Positions 1 to 14,156 are shown, counted from the first letter of the stretch. The stretch: DNA of 64,000 bases from Pyrocephalus nanus (GCA_038380795.1 CM076261.1:38589866-38653865), one strand, 5' to 3'. Notes: generated by a model not told the origin, from the letters alone. Translations and numbers: made by a program.

Positions 1-2644
1 AGTTTCAGTAACAGTGGACATGGAGGGTTTTTTTGTATTGTAGCCTGTGTTAGATAACGTAAAAATTAGTGCAGCATTCATTATTAGAGGCTACTCCTTA
101 CTAGGAATGTTTGTTGAATGAGACTTCCTTCTGCATCAGTAATAGGTTGCTGATTGGTGCTGATTTAATGATTTATAGCATCTTATTTCCTGATGAGACT
201 GGAGCTCACAAGTGCCAAGGACGTGCCTTTTGAGAAGCTGACACAGGTTGCATATTTTATGTGCTGCTGAGAGTGCAGGCAGGCTGTGTAGTATCAAATC
301 ACAGAAGATGTACATATCTACAGTTTTCCTGTGTAACAAAAATCCTGTCATTTGTTAACATAAAAGACATGAGATAACAGCTCTGTGACCCTGAAAAGTT
401 CTTTAGTCTGGACAGATGAGACAAATCTAAATAACTGAGTATGAATTCCTCTGATTTTCTTCATGTTAATGCAGTGCAACAGCCAAAAAAACATAAAATG
501 GCTTTGAACTGTTTGCACTCTTCTCCCACTTGCAGTGATCATTGTATTTTCCAGTCACTGCTAATGAAAAGGCCAGCAAGGCCCTAGATTCATACAAGGT
601 ACTGTAGGTAAGGCTTCCCCACTGACCAGCAGCAGCTTTCTGCTCTGCCTTTTCTGTGGCATGTGTTTGGAAAATTATCATTTCCTCTTGGATACAAAGA
701 TGTTAGGGTAATTAGAAATATATACATGTACATATAGGTACACAAGCATGCACAGGCATACACATAGACACATTTCTGTCTAGCAACAGGGTCACATCCT
801 TTTCTCTCCTCACTACTCACCACCTACAGTCCATCTTTCCACTGCAACCTTGGGTCTGTCAGGCTTCAGAGGAAAGGAAAGTTCCAGCAATTAATACCCC
901 TCTAATAAGTGGAAAGCTTCTATCTGCTTCCTATTGGAAATTGGGAACAGGCATTCATTTAGTCTATTGTGATTACCACTGCACAAGATTCCTTTTCAGA
1001 ATGTAGTCTTATTTCCTTTTAATTGCATCCATTGCTAGAATTTAGAAAAAAACAACACAATAGCAAAATGTTCATCTACAAGTTCGTAACAACAAATGCT
1101 TTTTTATTGCTATCCCTGTTTAAAATGACTGCAGTTTGTATTGAATTTACCTGAAATTCATACCATCATTTCCAACTTACTATTTGATTTTGGGCATCTT
1201 TTTCTTTAAAGCTTTACTTGTTAATGTATTTTTCTATAGTTACACCACAATCACTCCTAAGTGCACAGTTTACCTTGAACAGAGCCATTAAGTGTTTCTG
1301 CTGGTAGTTGATTTTTACACACAGTTGTGCAGACATCTTTGTTTTTAGACCCAAAACAGCTTTATAGGGCAAAAATATATTTAGCTGCAGGAATTTCCAG
1401 TTACTATTTTTGTTGATGTTAGTATTAATCAGGCTGGACAGCCTATAGGGTGATTGTGAAGCTGGTGTTAGGCAGTCCTGTGCTCAGCAGAGATCTCAGT
1501 ATCTTTGCTGTGCATATGGTGATGTGCTGCAGTGGCTGGCTTTGAATTGTGCTCTGTCTGATGCAAAGACTTCATGGCATAAGCTATCAACAACGCATAT
1601 TTCTGAACTCTTTGTTCTTTCCTTCTCTAAACTTTTCCCCAGGTGAGGAAGTGATTTTATATTCACAAAATCTAATTTTGATCCTATGTCTTTGGTGAAA
1701 TTCATTAGAGTTCTGAGCCAAATTTGTTTAAGGAGATAGTGCTCTTTAACATGTTTGGGCTCAGCAGGGTACACTGTAATTTGAGGAAAACATTAGTATG
1801 TGTATTACTACTAGTAATGAATAATTAACATACAGTTAATAACACCTTTCATCTTTGTAGATTTTACGTGTGCAAGAATTATTTCATTTTTCCCCAGATC
1901 ACAATAAAACAGAACAGCAGTGAAAGTATACTCTCAAATAACCCAGAGTAGGAACTGAAGATGAGTGCTACACACAGATGAAACCACAAAAAGAATTCAG
2001 GTAACCAGAAAGTATTAGCAGGAATCAAGCATCTAGGGATGGAGCTTTGCACAGTGCCTCACACATGTTGTTATCTAATTTGGAATTTGGAAAGGAGACA
2101 GAAGACTTTACTACTGTCCTTCTTGAAAGGACTACTGCATTTTTTAATAGCCTCACATAAGCAAGAGCTTATTTTAATGTCCTGTTCAGAAGAAAGAACA
2201 CACCATCTGCAGAATTACAAAGAAGTATCTGTGGCAAGTGGACATTTCTCAGGAATTTCCCATTCATGACATTTTCCAGCTGTCCCCTAGCTTTTACAAG
2301 GGGAATCATAATGCAGAGCAACATGTGTGCTTAAAAGCTACTGCAGGATGAAACTAGGGAGTGTTTCATTTGGGCACTGTAGGTTGGCTGAGTCATAAAA
2401 AAAATTGTTATGAGAGTATAATAGAGAAAATCTGAGCAGCTGCAGTGGCCTTCAGAGAACTCAGTGCTCTGAGCACAAGGGTAGCACAAAGGCTGTTGAC
2501 AACAATCAGGTGTCACTTCTGCCTCAGTACAACAAACAGCAAAACAGGTGGTCCTCAACAGACAGAACAGAGGATTAGCTTGTCCAGTCAAGAGAAAGCT
2601 AAGCCTCTTTGGCCTGATGTTCAACAAGAGGGGAAGACACTGAT

Positions 2645-2940
2645 GTCTTCTCTGTGGTGACCAGTGACAGAACTGGAGAGGATGGCCTGAAGTTGTGTCA
2701 GGGAAGGTTTAGGTTGGATATTAGACAAAGGTTCTTCACCCAGAGGGTGGTTGAGCACTGGAACAGGCTCCTCAGGGAAGTGGTCACAGCACCAAGCCTG
2801 GCAGAGTTCAAGAAGTGTTTAGATGATACTCTCAGGCACATGGTGTGACTCTTGGGGCTGGTCCTGTGCAGGGCTAAGAGTTAGACTCAATAGTCCTTTT
2901 GGATACCTTTCAACTCTGCATATTCTGCGATTCTGTGAAT
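2645..2940 (+). mobile_element. CR1 LINE 3' fragment
   Basis: Carries GGTTCTTCACCCAGAGGGTG, GGAACAGGCTCCTCAGGGAA and the 3' end ATTCTGCGATTCTGTGAAT, in sense order. It is 5' truncated and about 300 bp. Confidence 0.92.
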
Positions 2941-4814
2941 AATTAACAGCCCAAAGTGCTGATAAATTAAGTAGTTGCCTAGAAATGATGACTGAGACAT
3001 ACCACTCAGCCATGGGAGTAGAAGAGCTTCCACTCCTCAGCGCCACTCACTATTGCGCTGAAGGCTGGTGCTCTCCCTACAGTCAGGATCCCCTGCTCCA
3101 ATCCAAATGCAAGCTCCTTTACTGTGCCATTGTCTCCAGTTTTTGAAGGGAGAAGCTGTGTAAGAAATGATCTGGGCCATCAGTAACAAGAGGAAGTAGA
3201 AAAGGGATGACCCAGGAACTAGTTCCTCTCCCGCTTGTCTCCTCTGGCATGCCTGGCATGCTGCCTAATGCCAGGGGCATCCTGGATCTCCTCCAAGGAG
3301 TATCAGGATGGAAGAAAACCCCACGCCAAGGAGTGCTCTTGTAGGACTGTCCACCTCCAAGGATGGAGAGCAGCAGGGCAGCCATCACCCCACCCAAACA
3401 AACCTACTATTGGCTGCTTCTTCAATCACTGTGAATGAGTAAGGCTTTTTATGCCTTTAACAACAGGCACAGTGAGACAATAAAGATCCAACAGATGTCA
3501 ACTCGGCTGTGACTGGTTTGGGAAAGTTTTGTTCCCTGCCCAGCTTCAGGGCTGACCAGCAAGGTACCCTGCACCTTTTGTAGCAGTCGGTTTTGTTCCT
3601 GTTTAAAGTATCAGACCAGGCAGATTCGGTGCCACAAACAGCAGGCTCACTTTCCCAGGCTCTGAAGAGAGGTTACCAGTAAGCAGGCAGATGGATTCTA
3701 ATTCCTCCCATGAGTGCTGCCTCTTCTTCACTTTGCATTGTTGACCACTTCAGAGGTAATCTGTAACTTCATCCTGACATGCAATTGCTCTTCTTTTTTT
3801 TTATCTTTCAGCAAAAGTGTATTTTCTATTTTTTTTTTCATTTCTCTATTTATAAAAAGAAATTAAAATTTTATGCCATATTCAGTTTTCTCTGGCATGA
3901 CTCTAATTAAGGCCATTGACAATCTAGTCCACTTTATAGGCATGGAATACCTTTTACTGACTCCTTCTAAGTAAGGAAGGTTTCTAGACAATAAATAATG
4001 ATTGAAATTGATCATATTTTCCTGGCAAGAACGTAGGTTTTATTAAATTAGCTGTGGTTTCAAGTACAAAACAGAGACGCTGAACTCTGTCTTGGCCCTA
4101 AAAATACCCTTTTCAAACATATACCCTTTTCAAATGTGAGCATTTGTCCGTTGGATGGTGACTTGCCCAAATCTGATCTGACAAAAAAGAATAGCTGGTA
4201 ATGCGAATGCATAGGACTAAAATACTGAAGACTCTCTGAAGTCCATACTTTTTCAAAAGTTGAATTCTTGGGCTTACGACTATAAAAAAGTCAATTCAGA
4301 ATGGATTTGCCATTCCAGTTTTGCTGACTGTTCACAGTTTTTAGAACTAAAGATCACACTATAAAGCTTACACTTCACTAATTTTTTTCTAATGTACTTA
4401 ATGGAGAATGGACCTTTTTTGAATTTTGCATAACTTCCTCCAGAGACATTTAAAAATTATATAAAATTATGCTATCTCTTTAGATAATTAGTTTAGTTAT
4501 AGACTGTTTAAGAAACAAAATTGCTTATTTAAAATGCACAAGTTACAGAGTTGTCAAGCTCAAAGGGTCACTTTCAGGACTGACATTGAAAATATGACTT
4601 TCCATTTTACTGTTTTTCAATACAAATGGTTTTCCCCTAATTTTTTCATTTCTTTTGCTTTGTTTTTGTTTTTTTTTTTTTTTCTGTGTTGTGTTAAAAT
4701 GAACTCATCTGTATAAAACACAAAAGCAAGACCCTAGTACTTTAATATGTTAGGAAAATGTTTGTCCCAAGTTTTACACTAAATAGGCTACAACTCAACA
4801 TTGGCATGACTTCA

Positions 4815-5075
4815 CCTCCAGTACAGCGTGCAGTCTTGGGCTCTACAATATAAGAATATTAAAATATTAGCATGTGTTCAAAGGAGGGCAACAAAGATGG
4901 TGAAAGGACTAAAGGGCATAGCTTAGGAGGAGTGGCTGAAGATACTGGGTTTGTTCAGCTTAGAGAAGAGGAGACAGGAGAGTGACCTCATTGCTGTCTA
5001 CATCTTCCTTATGAGGGGGAGCAGAGAGAGTGGTGGTGATCTCTTCTTTCTGGTGTCCAGTTATAGGACATGAGG
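4815..5075 (+). mobile_element. CR1 LINE fragment lacking its 3' tip
   Basis: Matches the CR1 segment upstream of the 3' end: CAAAGGAGGGCAACAAAGAT, then a GGAGGAGTGGCTGAAG and AGAAGAGGAGACAGGAGAGT order. It stops after the GTCCAGTTATAGGACATGAG area and lacks the terminal octamers. Older and more diverged than the copy at 54676. Confidence 0.8.
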
Positions 5076-5932
5076 GTGACCTTACCGACAGATGTTCCAT
5101 CCAGTTCCAGTAACCTGAAGTTACCTCCTGTGATATTCATTAATTACTGTGTCACAGCTTCCTTCTTGGTTTTCTAATAGGGGCCAGGAATATGAGAGCT
5201 TGAGAGAAAAAGAGCAGGAACGCTGACAGCACTGAGAACTGCTGGACTTTTTTTCACTATTAATTTCTCACTGACTTTGGGGTTGAAGGAGCCTGACTGA
5301 GGCAGAGTGGTAGTTGAGAAGATAGTTTACAGTGAATGATGGCTTTTTAGAGCTTAAGTGACAACAGTAAGTAGAAAGGTGTTTGACATATTCTCATTTG
5401 ATAGCAGTAATCATGTTGGTCAAGAGAAGATCCTAGTATTTCTCATTGGCATTCAGCAGCCCCAAGAATTAAGGGTCCCTTTCAAATCTGATAGTTCAGA
5501 TTTCTGTCTGTCAGACACTGTCAAAGAATTAATTTCCTTTGTGTGGTTTCAAGTCTGGCTTTGCCTGGAGAAAGCACTTTGAACTCACTTTATCTCATCT
5601 GCAAAGGAAGATGACAGCTCTTTGCTATAGAAAATTTGCATCTGATCACTATATTATCTCTTAATACATTCTTTTCAGCCCAAGACTGCCAAATACTCAC
5701 TGCAGAGACAAGGCAGAACTCTCCCCATTTATCTGTCACAGGTTAAAGCTGTACTTGTGATGCTTGGCCATCTAAGACACAAGATGTAAGTGGTGGGGGA
5801 CAAGGAGGGGAAAGGAGCTGTGTTTATGTGTGGGGAATATCCGAAATTTATTGTACACTTCATTTCTGTTTTTAAAAATATGCCTACACAGTGTGGTCCA
5901 TTCTGCTTTTCTGGGCTGCCCAGTCTACTCCA

Positions 5933-6050
5933 ATATAGAAATATAGAATCATTATGTTGGAAATGACCTCTAAGATCATCAAGTCCAACCATTAACCTAC
6001 ACTGCCAAGTCCACCACTAAAACATGTCCCTGAGTGCCACTTCTACACGT
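5933..6050 (-). mobile_element. Short CR1 3' end, antisense
   Basis: Reads ATAGAATCATTATGTTGGAA, then GACCTCTAAGATCATCAAGT and CCAACCATTAACC, the reverse complement of a CR1 3' tip. Only about 115 bp remain. Confidence 0.88.
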
Positions 6051-7418
6051 ATGATCAGAAATACTCCTTCATTCATCTCCACCTGTGACAATGGTGACTA
6101 CATAGACTACTCTTAAACTCTCAATTCATTTCTTTTTCTTTGTCAGGTCAGAAGGATTGGCTGAGTCCATGTAGTACACCACCACGTCTCAAAGCAGTAT
6201 TCTGCCGCTGCTATCTACATGGCTTCACACAAGCTGTATCCAATCTATTTCTATGCTGTATTGTCACCAGTTAAAATTGGTCTTGTTCCTCCATTTTCAA
6301 GCTGAAAAGGGAGAGGAACAGATAAGCCCCAGTTTAATTTGTTCTGGCAATTATTGGAAATCTCCCACAGAGAGAGGAGCCCTTGCCTATTGGTGTGGAA
6401 TGACATACAGCCATACGGAACCACACAAAAGGAGACCCTGCTTTTCTGCAAGTCTATTCAGGCATGTATAGACATATTGGCTGAGGTACCAACCCATTCG
6501 CATCTTAATGGAGAAAAAAGAGAGACAAGGACCTAAAAATAGGGGGGGAGAAATGGAATAAAAATGGTGAAGTAAGAACTATCATTAAAGGCTTGAAAAC
6601 AAACTGTGTGCTGGTGAAGAGAGTGGGAAGAAACTCTTGACTTTCTAGTCCAGCAGACAACTACACTGCTGCTGTATGTGTTTCAAAAGTATCAGAATAA
6701 ATCTGTTATTACACATAAAGGTTACTCTAAGATTGATTTGGAAATGCAAATTGAAGATAAGTGTGTTTTGTATCTGGGGTACAAGCTAAGCTTTTTTTCT
6801 TTTCTTGTTCTCTCCCTCTCTTCCTCTCCCTCTTTCTGTAAATCAGGATTCAACATTAATTCAACCCAAATGAAAGTGTTATGATAAAACACCTCTGAGA
6901 TGCATTTTAAAATATAATTTCCTGCAAATTGAGTGTGTAAGTTTATTAAAAAAAAAACGAAGTGCTAGTCAAAAAGTGAAAGAAATATATTCCATGATTG
7001 AGGAGGAAGAAAGAGGTTATTTAAGAAATAGCTGAAATGGCAGTTCTTTTTAAATTGTCATGTGGATGCTTTTAAAATGCAATGACAATGGCAGCTATTC
7101 TTTAAGGCTTTTCCCTTATACTCTGCTCCTGAGCCGAGGGAAAAAAGTGTTTGTGAAGAAAATCACTTTAAATTCCAGGTAGACTTTTTCCCCCCTGCCT
7201 CTGGATTAATTTTCTCAATTTTTCCTTTTAACAATACTTATTAATAATTCTTATGGCCACCTGATTTGTCTACACTGAAAACAGCTGACAGGAAGAAATG
7301 TCAAAGTTAGGTCATTGACATCCCAGAAATTGTTTTTTATTGCATTAATAACATATTACAGAAGAAGAGCTGTAACGTTAACATAGAAAACAGCAGACCC
7401 CCTGCTTGTTTTTTAAAG

Positions 7419-7562
7419 AAACTGTAGAGACTGATCCAAAGCTCATTGCATTGATTGAAAATGCTTTTGCTAGCTTTGCTGAACTTGGAGCTGATGCATT
7501 GTTCATAGGGATTATAACCTCTGCTGTTGTTGTCTGCGACAAAAAATTAATAATGCACAAAG
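7419..7562 (+). other. Exon-like open segment of unknown origin (48 codons)
   Basis: An open frame is bounded by TTTTTTAAAG and by AAAG|GTAAC, so it could splice as a 144-bp phase 1-1 cassette. The translation (ETVETDPKLIALIENAFASF and onward) is rich in Ala, Leu and Ile and looks protein-like, but I do not recognise it. The acceptor (AAG) is poor and the ORF is short, so chance is the default explanation. Confidence 0.15.
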
Positions 7563-7741
7563 GTAACAAAAATCAGCTTTCTTTTTTTTAAGGTGATTTC
7601 TATGTGGGATGATTAGAGAATAATCTTTCTGACTGACCAATGCTCTAGTTAGATAAGTTAAAAAAATAGGGTTTAAAAGCAAAAAGTGTGTCACCTGCTA
7701 GTTAGAAAATGCATGTGTGATTCCAGGGAAACTAGTTCTTG

Positions 7742-7851
7742 CAATTAGTGGCCATTGTGTTTGAGCATTAATAGCCTGGGGCAAACATAATAAAGTTGCT
7801 CCTAACTGTTGGTAATGACACATTTCTCAGGGATTATTATTAATTAATAAT
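7742..7851. promoter_or_regulatory. Cluster of homeodomain-type motifs with a 16-bp palindrome
   Basis: CAATTAG (7742-7748), CATTAATAG and the perfect palindrome ATTATTAATTAATAAT (7836-7851) lie within 110 bases. TAATTA cores are bound by many homeodomain proteins. AT-rich DNA yields such motifs often, so function is inferred. Confidence 0.25.
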
Positions 7852-10664
7852 TTGAAAGGGTGGTTCATCTGAGATGAAGCATTCATTTATATGGCATATA
7901 TAAACAATATCAGATCAGAAGAACATGCAGCCTGCTTAGATTTCCTTGGTCCTTTTGTTTCACTTGCAAGTGCCTGCTTGCCTACATAAAATACTATTTT
8001 TTGCAACTGAGCTGCTTTTTCTGTGGGTCCATATAGTAGTAATTTGTTCCCCCTTAGATGCTTGCACATTGTTTTCTCACTATACAGTGTCTTCTGGGTT
8101 TGTGCAGATGCTGATTTTAATTAGAAATGCTAACTTGATCGGGGAAGTACCTCTCACACCCACTCTTTCCACCCCCTCCACACCAGAATGGGGCAACTGT
8201 TTCCCCAACACATGCATTATTCATTCCCAGCCACCTCAACATGAAATGTTTGCTATTGTTCCCACCATCCACTCATGTGGCTTATGTTCTCCCAGCATCC
8301 TTTCTAGTGAATGGTGTCTGTGTACCTTACCTCGTGGATTACTGGTCCCATTCACAGACTGGTGCTTCAGTTGAGAAAGAGGCTAGATCATCAGACAAAG
8401 AGTGTCTGATTGGTTTATGATGATGTCTTTTCTTTTTCCTGAAAGTTGCTGCATACTATAATACAAACAGAACTTTTTGTTTGGAGTGGATTATGTTAAA
8501 AAGAGGACAGAGCTGCTGAAGCACCTGTTGCACACACTGCCCAGAAGTGCACAGAGAAATGCAGTATGTAAACTGAACTGCTTTGGCAAATGACAGAACA
8601 GAAAAATGCAAACATAGTGAAAGGTATGTTGTAACATTACTATTTATTTTTCTCAGTGGCATAAAGTACATTTTTTCTATTGCTTCCTGCTGAATATAGT
8701 GGATTGCTCAAAACCAGGAAAGATTTAGAATGCACTGTATTTTTGTGTTAGTAGGAAACAATTAATGTGCTATGTTCTCTATATGTAGGCAAGCTGTCTG
8801 AAACAGTGCTTCAGAAGCAGTAGGTAGCTGTTTGTTGCAGTCATTGATATCCATGTAAGGGGCTCAGGAATAATTCTATTATTTGCTCCTCATAGTCTGT
8901 TCAAGGAGGCTGTAAGTTTAAAGCCATGCAGTACTGGAGAGTGACAGTGACATAGACATGATATTCTTAAACAAGTTATAAAACTCTTCTAATTGAAAAG
9001 TTGATTTGTAAAATAGCACTAAGCATATACATTTCTATTTGTGCTTTCAGAAAATTCCTGTTCAAAGAGCTAATCTGTGTCTTGACTGTTTAGTTGGAAG
9101 CTTACATTTGAAAGCAGATTAGAATGGAACGTATGCAGAGCCCAGACTTCTACAATGGATCAAGATTGATTACAGTGACACAGAATTTCATTTTTATTTC
9201 AGTAGAATTTAACATTTTCTTAGTTCACACAACATCAAAGGTGTCCTTCTAAATAAAAATCTGTGCAGTGCTCTATCTTAGAGCATATCTTGTTATGTAC
9301 AATATACTCAGATTGATATGTTTTTGCATCAGAAACAACACAAGCTGTTTTGTAATGTGCCTTGTGGGAAAACAAAATTGGCGATATATAACAATATATG
9401 TGTTTCCTGGAAGAGAAAGAACAGTTCAGTGAATGATGCTCATGCTAATTAATGATATTGGACAGATACTATATCTTTTCTTGAAATACTGAATGAATGT
9501 TAAACCAGAAATCAAAAGTTTTATTGTCCTTGACATATTTTTTCCAGGTCACATTGTTCAAATTTTCTAGTTTATTCAGTTTTTCTTCGTATCAAAATGA
9601 TTAGGAACTTCAACTACAGAGTCCACTCGCTGAAATTAATGGTGTGTGAGGATTATCATTAAAGAACAAACTCCTGCATTTTTAAAAAAAAGCTGTAGAG
9701 ATAGGTAAATGCCTGTTAAAATACTCTGCAAGCAAAGCAGTCTGGCTCCCATGCATAGGGAAATTTTCACTTTCCTTCCCCTGTCTCTGACACCACACTG
9801 GAAGCAGGGATTATTTTGCTGCTCCATCGGGGCCATCCCTTCAGTTTCCCAGCCAACTACACTCCCCACATAGTGGGGTGGCACTGTCACAGCGGTCTGT
9901 GAGACCTTCCTGGACCAGACTGGGCAGAGACACTGCAGGCCTTGGGGCAGAGACTTTCCTCTGCCTGACTTTTAAATGCACAATCTCCACAGAGTGCTCA
10001 GCTTCCACCCAGGACAGCCACAATGGAGTCTTTCATCTCCGTTTCAAAATGAGCGGAGAAGGTGTAACCCAGGCACCCACTGATTGCTCACAGCCATTTG
10101 TAGGTGCTTCTTAAGTCTGAGATTCCAGATACTGTCTCTGCCAGCTGGAGCAGGTGGGAGACGCAGGCCCACAGAGTGGGTGTGGTGCATAAAATACAGC
10201 ACAACAGGAAGACCTTGTTTCAGCCTTGGCTGGTAGTGCTTGAGTCTGCCTGTGTGCAGAACTGGGACACCCCGGTCCTCTGTATCTCCATGTCACTCCA
10301 GCACACCACAATGCTCTCCGTATATCAGTTTTGCAAGATACCACTTCTCTATTCAAATCCTCCTGAAAATGCTGAAGCTTCCTGAGTCTGTCACACTCAC
10401 TGGTTCATTATTCTACCTTTGATCTTCAACCAGAAATTGCTTGCAACTGACTTAATCTGATCATTTCTTCAGTGCATCTCAAACTGTGGAGTTAAAGATG
10501 TATCATATACCCCCTGTGTTAGAGCTGTCCAGCCACTTATGGGTGTGAGCTGCATGTATGTTGGGTATTATCAAATACCCTTCCTGGTATTATCAAATTA
10601 TGCATTTTCATGAGCATACCATATCTCCTAAGTAAAATGGACACTGTGCTTTCCATATGTGTCA

Positions 10665-10745
10665 TATTATGCTGCATTACATTATATCACTTTATAGTAT
10701 GGTATATTATATGACATTATATTATACTATTTTATTTTACCTTAG
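10665..10745. repeat. AT-rich low-complexity tract
   Basis: Irregular repetition of ATTATAT/CATTATA-like words over about 80 bases. Confidence 0.6.
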
Positions 10746-12744
10746 TGAAATATTGAGAAACCCAGTCCCCTTATATTATGCAAGTGGAGATCATTCTGAT
10801 ATTAAAAAGTAGAAAATTTCATTTAGGCTGTATTTTGCTTATTATCATGTGATTGGCAGGGAAAATATTTCTTGAAGAAAAGATATTCTAGTGGCTGAAG
10901 TGGAGGTGATAGATTTTTGACAGGTAATACTGTGAATTTATATTGCACTTCCATGCCAAGGAATGTCACAGTAATATAAGTGGAATCTGAATAAAATTTT
11001 AGTTTCTTCAGACATATTTTCTGCCTGCCGTTATTCACTGTTGATAATGAGACAATTAATAGGCTAATAGGCACAAATTATATAATAAAGGCATTTGATT
11101 CTGCCCTCTGAATGCCAAACCTACAGTTACACCTACAAAGTATATAGTTAGGTGCTGTAATTCTTTTACATATGTTTTCTAAGCCTCTGCAGAACTGTAC
11201 CTCATGTCTTCGTGGTTCTGTTCACCTAAATATTTTTATTGAAGTCGACTGAAAGGTGCAAATGAGCAAAGCAATTAAGATTTGCCCAGTGCAAAATCTG
11301 AACAAATTAAGAGAGTAGGACAGAAGCTTTTTTTGGAAAATTTGGTTCTTAGGCTTGTCAAAACACTTCGCTTCACACTGAAACATGGCAAATCCAAGAT
11401 CAAATGCAGTAATGTAGAGCACTGCTGTAAGACATCATAGGCCAAAAGTGAGAGAATCAATGCCAGCTTTAGGTGGATTTAGATAAACAGAAAAGTGAGT
11501 GTATAAGACATGAAAATGAACACTTATATTCTCATAGAAAGTGCAGATCAATTTTTAAAAGGCAGAGATAACTAGGGTCTCTTTCATATCTTAACTGACT
11601 AATGCAACGAAGTGTTTCTTGCTGTGCCCCGTGGTGTTGTACAGCAAGCTGCAATGGAGTCACGGACATTAAAACCTTGTTTTATTGAAAATATGTTGCA
11701 CTTAATAGGAGGGGTCAGTTAATTATTTTTGCTTGGATACATAGACTGTGAACCTATTCTCAGAGCCAGGAATCAGTGAGAAAAGTGGGTAGATAGCCCT
11801 TATCTTCTCATATAGGGATTTGAAAGGTAATGGGGAATAATGGTTTTACAAAGCTGCAGGGAGTTTGGCCTAGTTAGCACTTTTGTATGCTAAGTTAGAC
11901 TTTAATAAAGTATCAATTAGCACATGCAGAAACAGAGGCCCCTACTGAATCAATAGAACACTGTTTGATGGTCATTTTATGAAGGAAGGCAGCACTTCAG
12001 TGTGGTTAGGGAGATTACAGATTTGCAACACAAAAGTCCTTATACAGGGATCAAGGGTACAACCTCTGCTTGAAGGGATAATCTAAAAGAAACACTATTT
12101 AAGTATACAAAGCTCTGTATCTGATTTACCTGTCATGAAATTATTGCTGTTACAGAAGTGGGAACCCACGAGGGCAAACAAAGTACAGCTGGAGTGAATG
12201 CTTTATTCCTCATTAGTCCCACAGTTTGACAATCCAGCCAAACACCTTCTTTCCTGGAAAGACCAATTTCTTACGATGATCAAGAAAAGCATGATGTTTT
12301 TTCCTTCATCTTTTTTCCTAATTATAATAAGAAACACTGATCACTCCAGGGTTCATTTGGTATGTTCACATAAACCTCACAATATTATCCATGCCTGATG
12401 AGGTTTCTCTCTACCACACAGTACAACCAACTGGTTTATTTGAGTAATTACACAGTAGAGGCAATTGGCATGTGTGGATTCAGCCTAACAAGAGATGAAG
12501 AGTTGGAAAAATCCAAAGAAATTATAGAGATAGACTAGACATAATAAGTCCTGTAACTTTTTATTTTACACTATAAAGATGTGATTTTATTTGCATTTTG
12601 GGGTTATAGAAATGTAGGACTTTCCTAAATTACTTCTGTCTTTTGCTTCTGATGTAAGATCAGAGATCACCTAAACAACTTCGAGTAGACTACTCTCAAG
12701 CCTTCTCTAAAAAGCTAAAAAAAAAAAAAAAAAGAGATTTAACA

Positions 12745-14060
12745 GTTTCTATCAGTCATCTGTTTCAATATTTCACCCATCTTATTCTTAAAGGATTGTT
12801 TTGCTTGTAACCTAAATTCCTCTTGCTTCAAATTAGGTTTATTGCACCTTCACCGGTGCTGGAATTGAAGAAGTAGATCAGCACTCTTTCTATTATATCT
12901 GTTACTATGCATTACAAATTTTAAAAAACTGCTTTTATGCCCTCACCCAAATCTCATTTTTCCAGACTCAAAAAATACAATTTATTAACCTTTTTGCAAG
13001 TCCTGTTTTTCCAGACCTCTGCTCAAATTTCTTGCTGTCTTCCTGGCAGCAGTTTGGGAGTCTGTCCATACCTCCTTTTAATATGTGATATGCTGCCTTT
13101 CTAAAAATGCTCCACAGATGCAACACAAGCAACTTGCCCAACATCCTGTTGACATAGCACAGAGGGGCATTTTCCTCCTTTGGAACAACCCATGCATCAA
13201 AGTGTTGGCTCCTATTCATTTTGTGGTCAGCTCCTTTCCTACAATGCTGACTCATAGGCTGTTGGTCACCTCTCTATGTCTGGGCATTTCATTTTGCTGT
13301 TCCAAGGCTTGTATTTTCCACTTGTCCTTATTGAATTATCTGGTATTGATTTCGAAACATTTTTCCAATTTACCAAGACCATTTTGAATTCTACCCCCAT
13401 CTTCCCAAGTGCTTACAAAATCTTCCAGCCTGGTGTCCTCCTCATATTTTGTAACTGTACTGCATCATCCAAACTGTTAGCATGAACATTGAATAGTACT
13501 GGCCATGAAGCAAAATCCTGCAGGACCACTCAATGCTGACTCCCAGTTTACCACTGAGCTGCTGACAGTGGTCCTTTGAGTTGTTTTCCAGTCTGTCACT
13601 CTCATTTCACCTGGGTCACATAGCCCTATGTTGCCTTTGACAATGAGTTGTGGAGTTGTGTGAAACATTTTATGAAGGCGAAAATGTATTGCATTTTTTT
13701 TCATTTCACAACAGGCTAGGCCAGTTATCTTAACCAGAGAGGAAAATCAGGCTGGTTTTGTTGTTGACTTATTCTTCACAAATCCACGTTGGCTATTCCT
13801 GAGCACCTTATTATCCTCTAGATGCTGAAAATTTGGTTGTTTGTTCCAGTAACTTTCCACCTATTGAAATTGTAATGAAGGCTCTGTAATTCACAGGTTC
13901 CTCTATCCCTCTGCCCCCTCCCCATTAAATATAGGTAAAATGTTTTTTCTCTGCCAGTCCTCTAGGAACTCACTTATCTTCATGAAGGTATTCACTAATT
14001 TTGGCTATTGCTTTAGGTTGTTTCTGAAGTACCTGAGGGAAAATTCAGTGTGGATTGAAT
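12745..14060 (-). mobile_element. Ancient degraded CR1/L3-like LINE 3' region
   Basis: Several stretches fall in the order of an old amniote LINE that I know as its complement: AGCCTGGTGTCCTCCTCATA near 13427, TGAACATTGAATAGTACTGG near 13483, ATCCTGCAGGACCACTC near 13515, CAAATCCACGTTGGCTATTC near 13779, TTATCCTCTAGATGCTGAAA near 13810, and CTCTGCCAGTCCTCTAGGAA near 13949. The copy is diverged and gapped throughout. The subfamily and exact ends cannot be fixed without a repeat library. Confidence 0.6.
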
Positions 14061-14156
14061 AATTTGCAAGAGATTTCAAAATGTAGGTTATACGGCTTGA
14101 GAGAAGACAGAACATAATATATAATATCCCATCAATTTTCTCTGGGCACTATATCA

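Noticed and set aside
7946..8374. 142-codon plus-strand ORF
   Set aside because: Hydrophobic and Pro/Thr-rich without any known motif; probably chance in AT-rich noncoding DNA.
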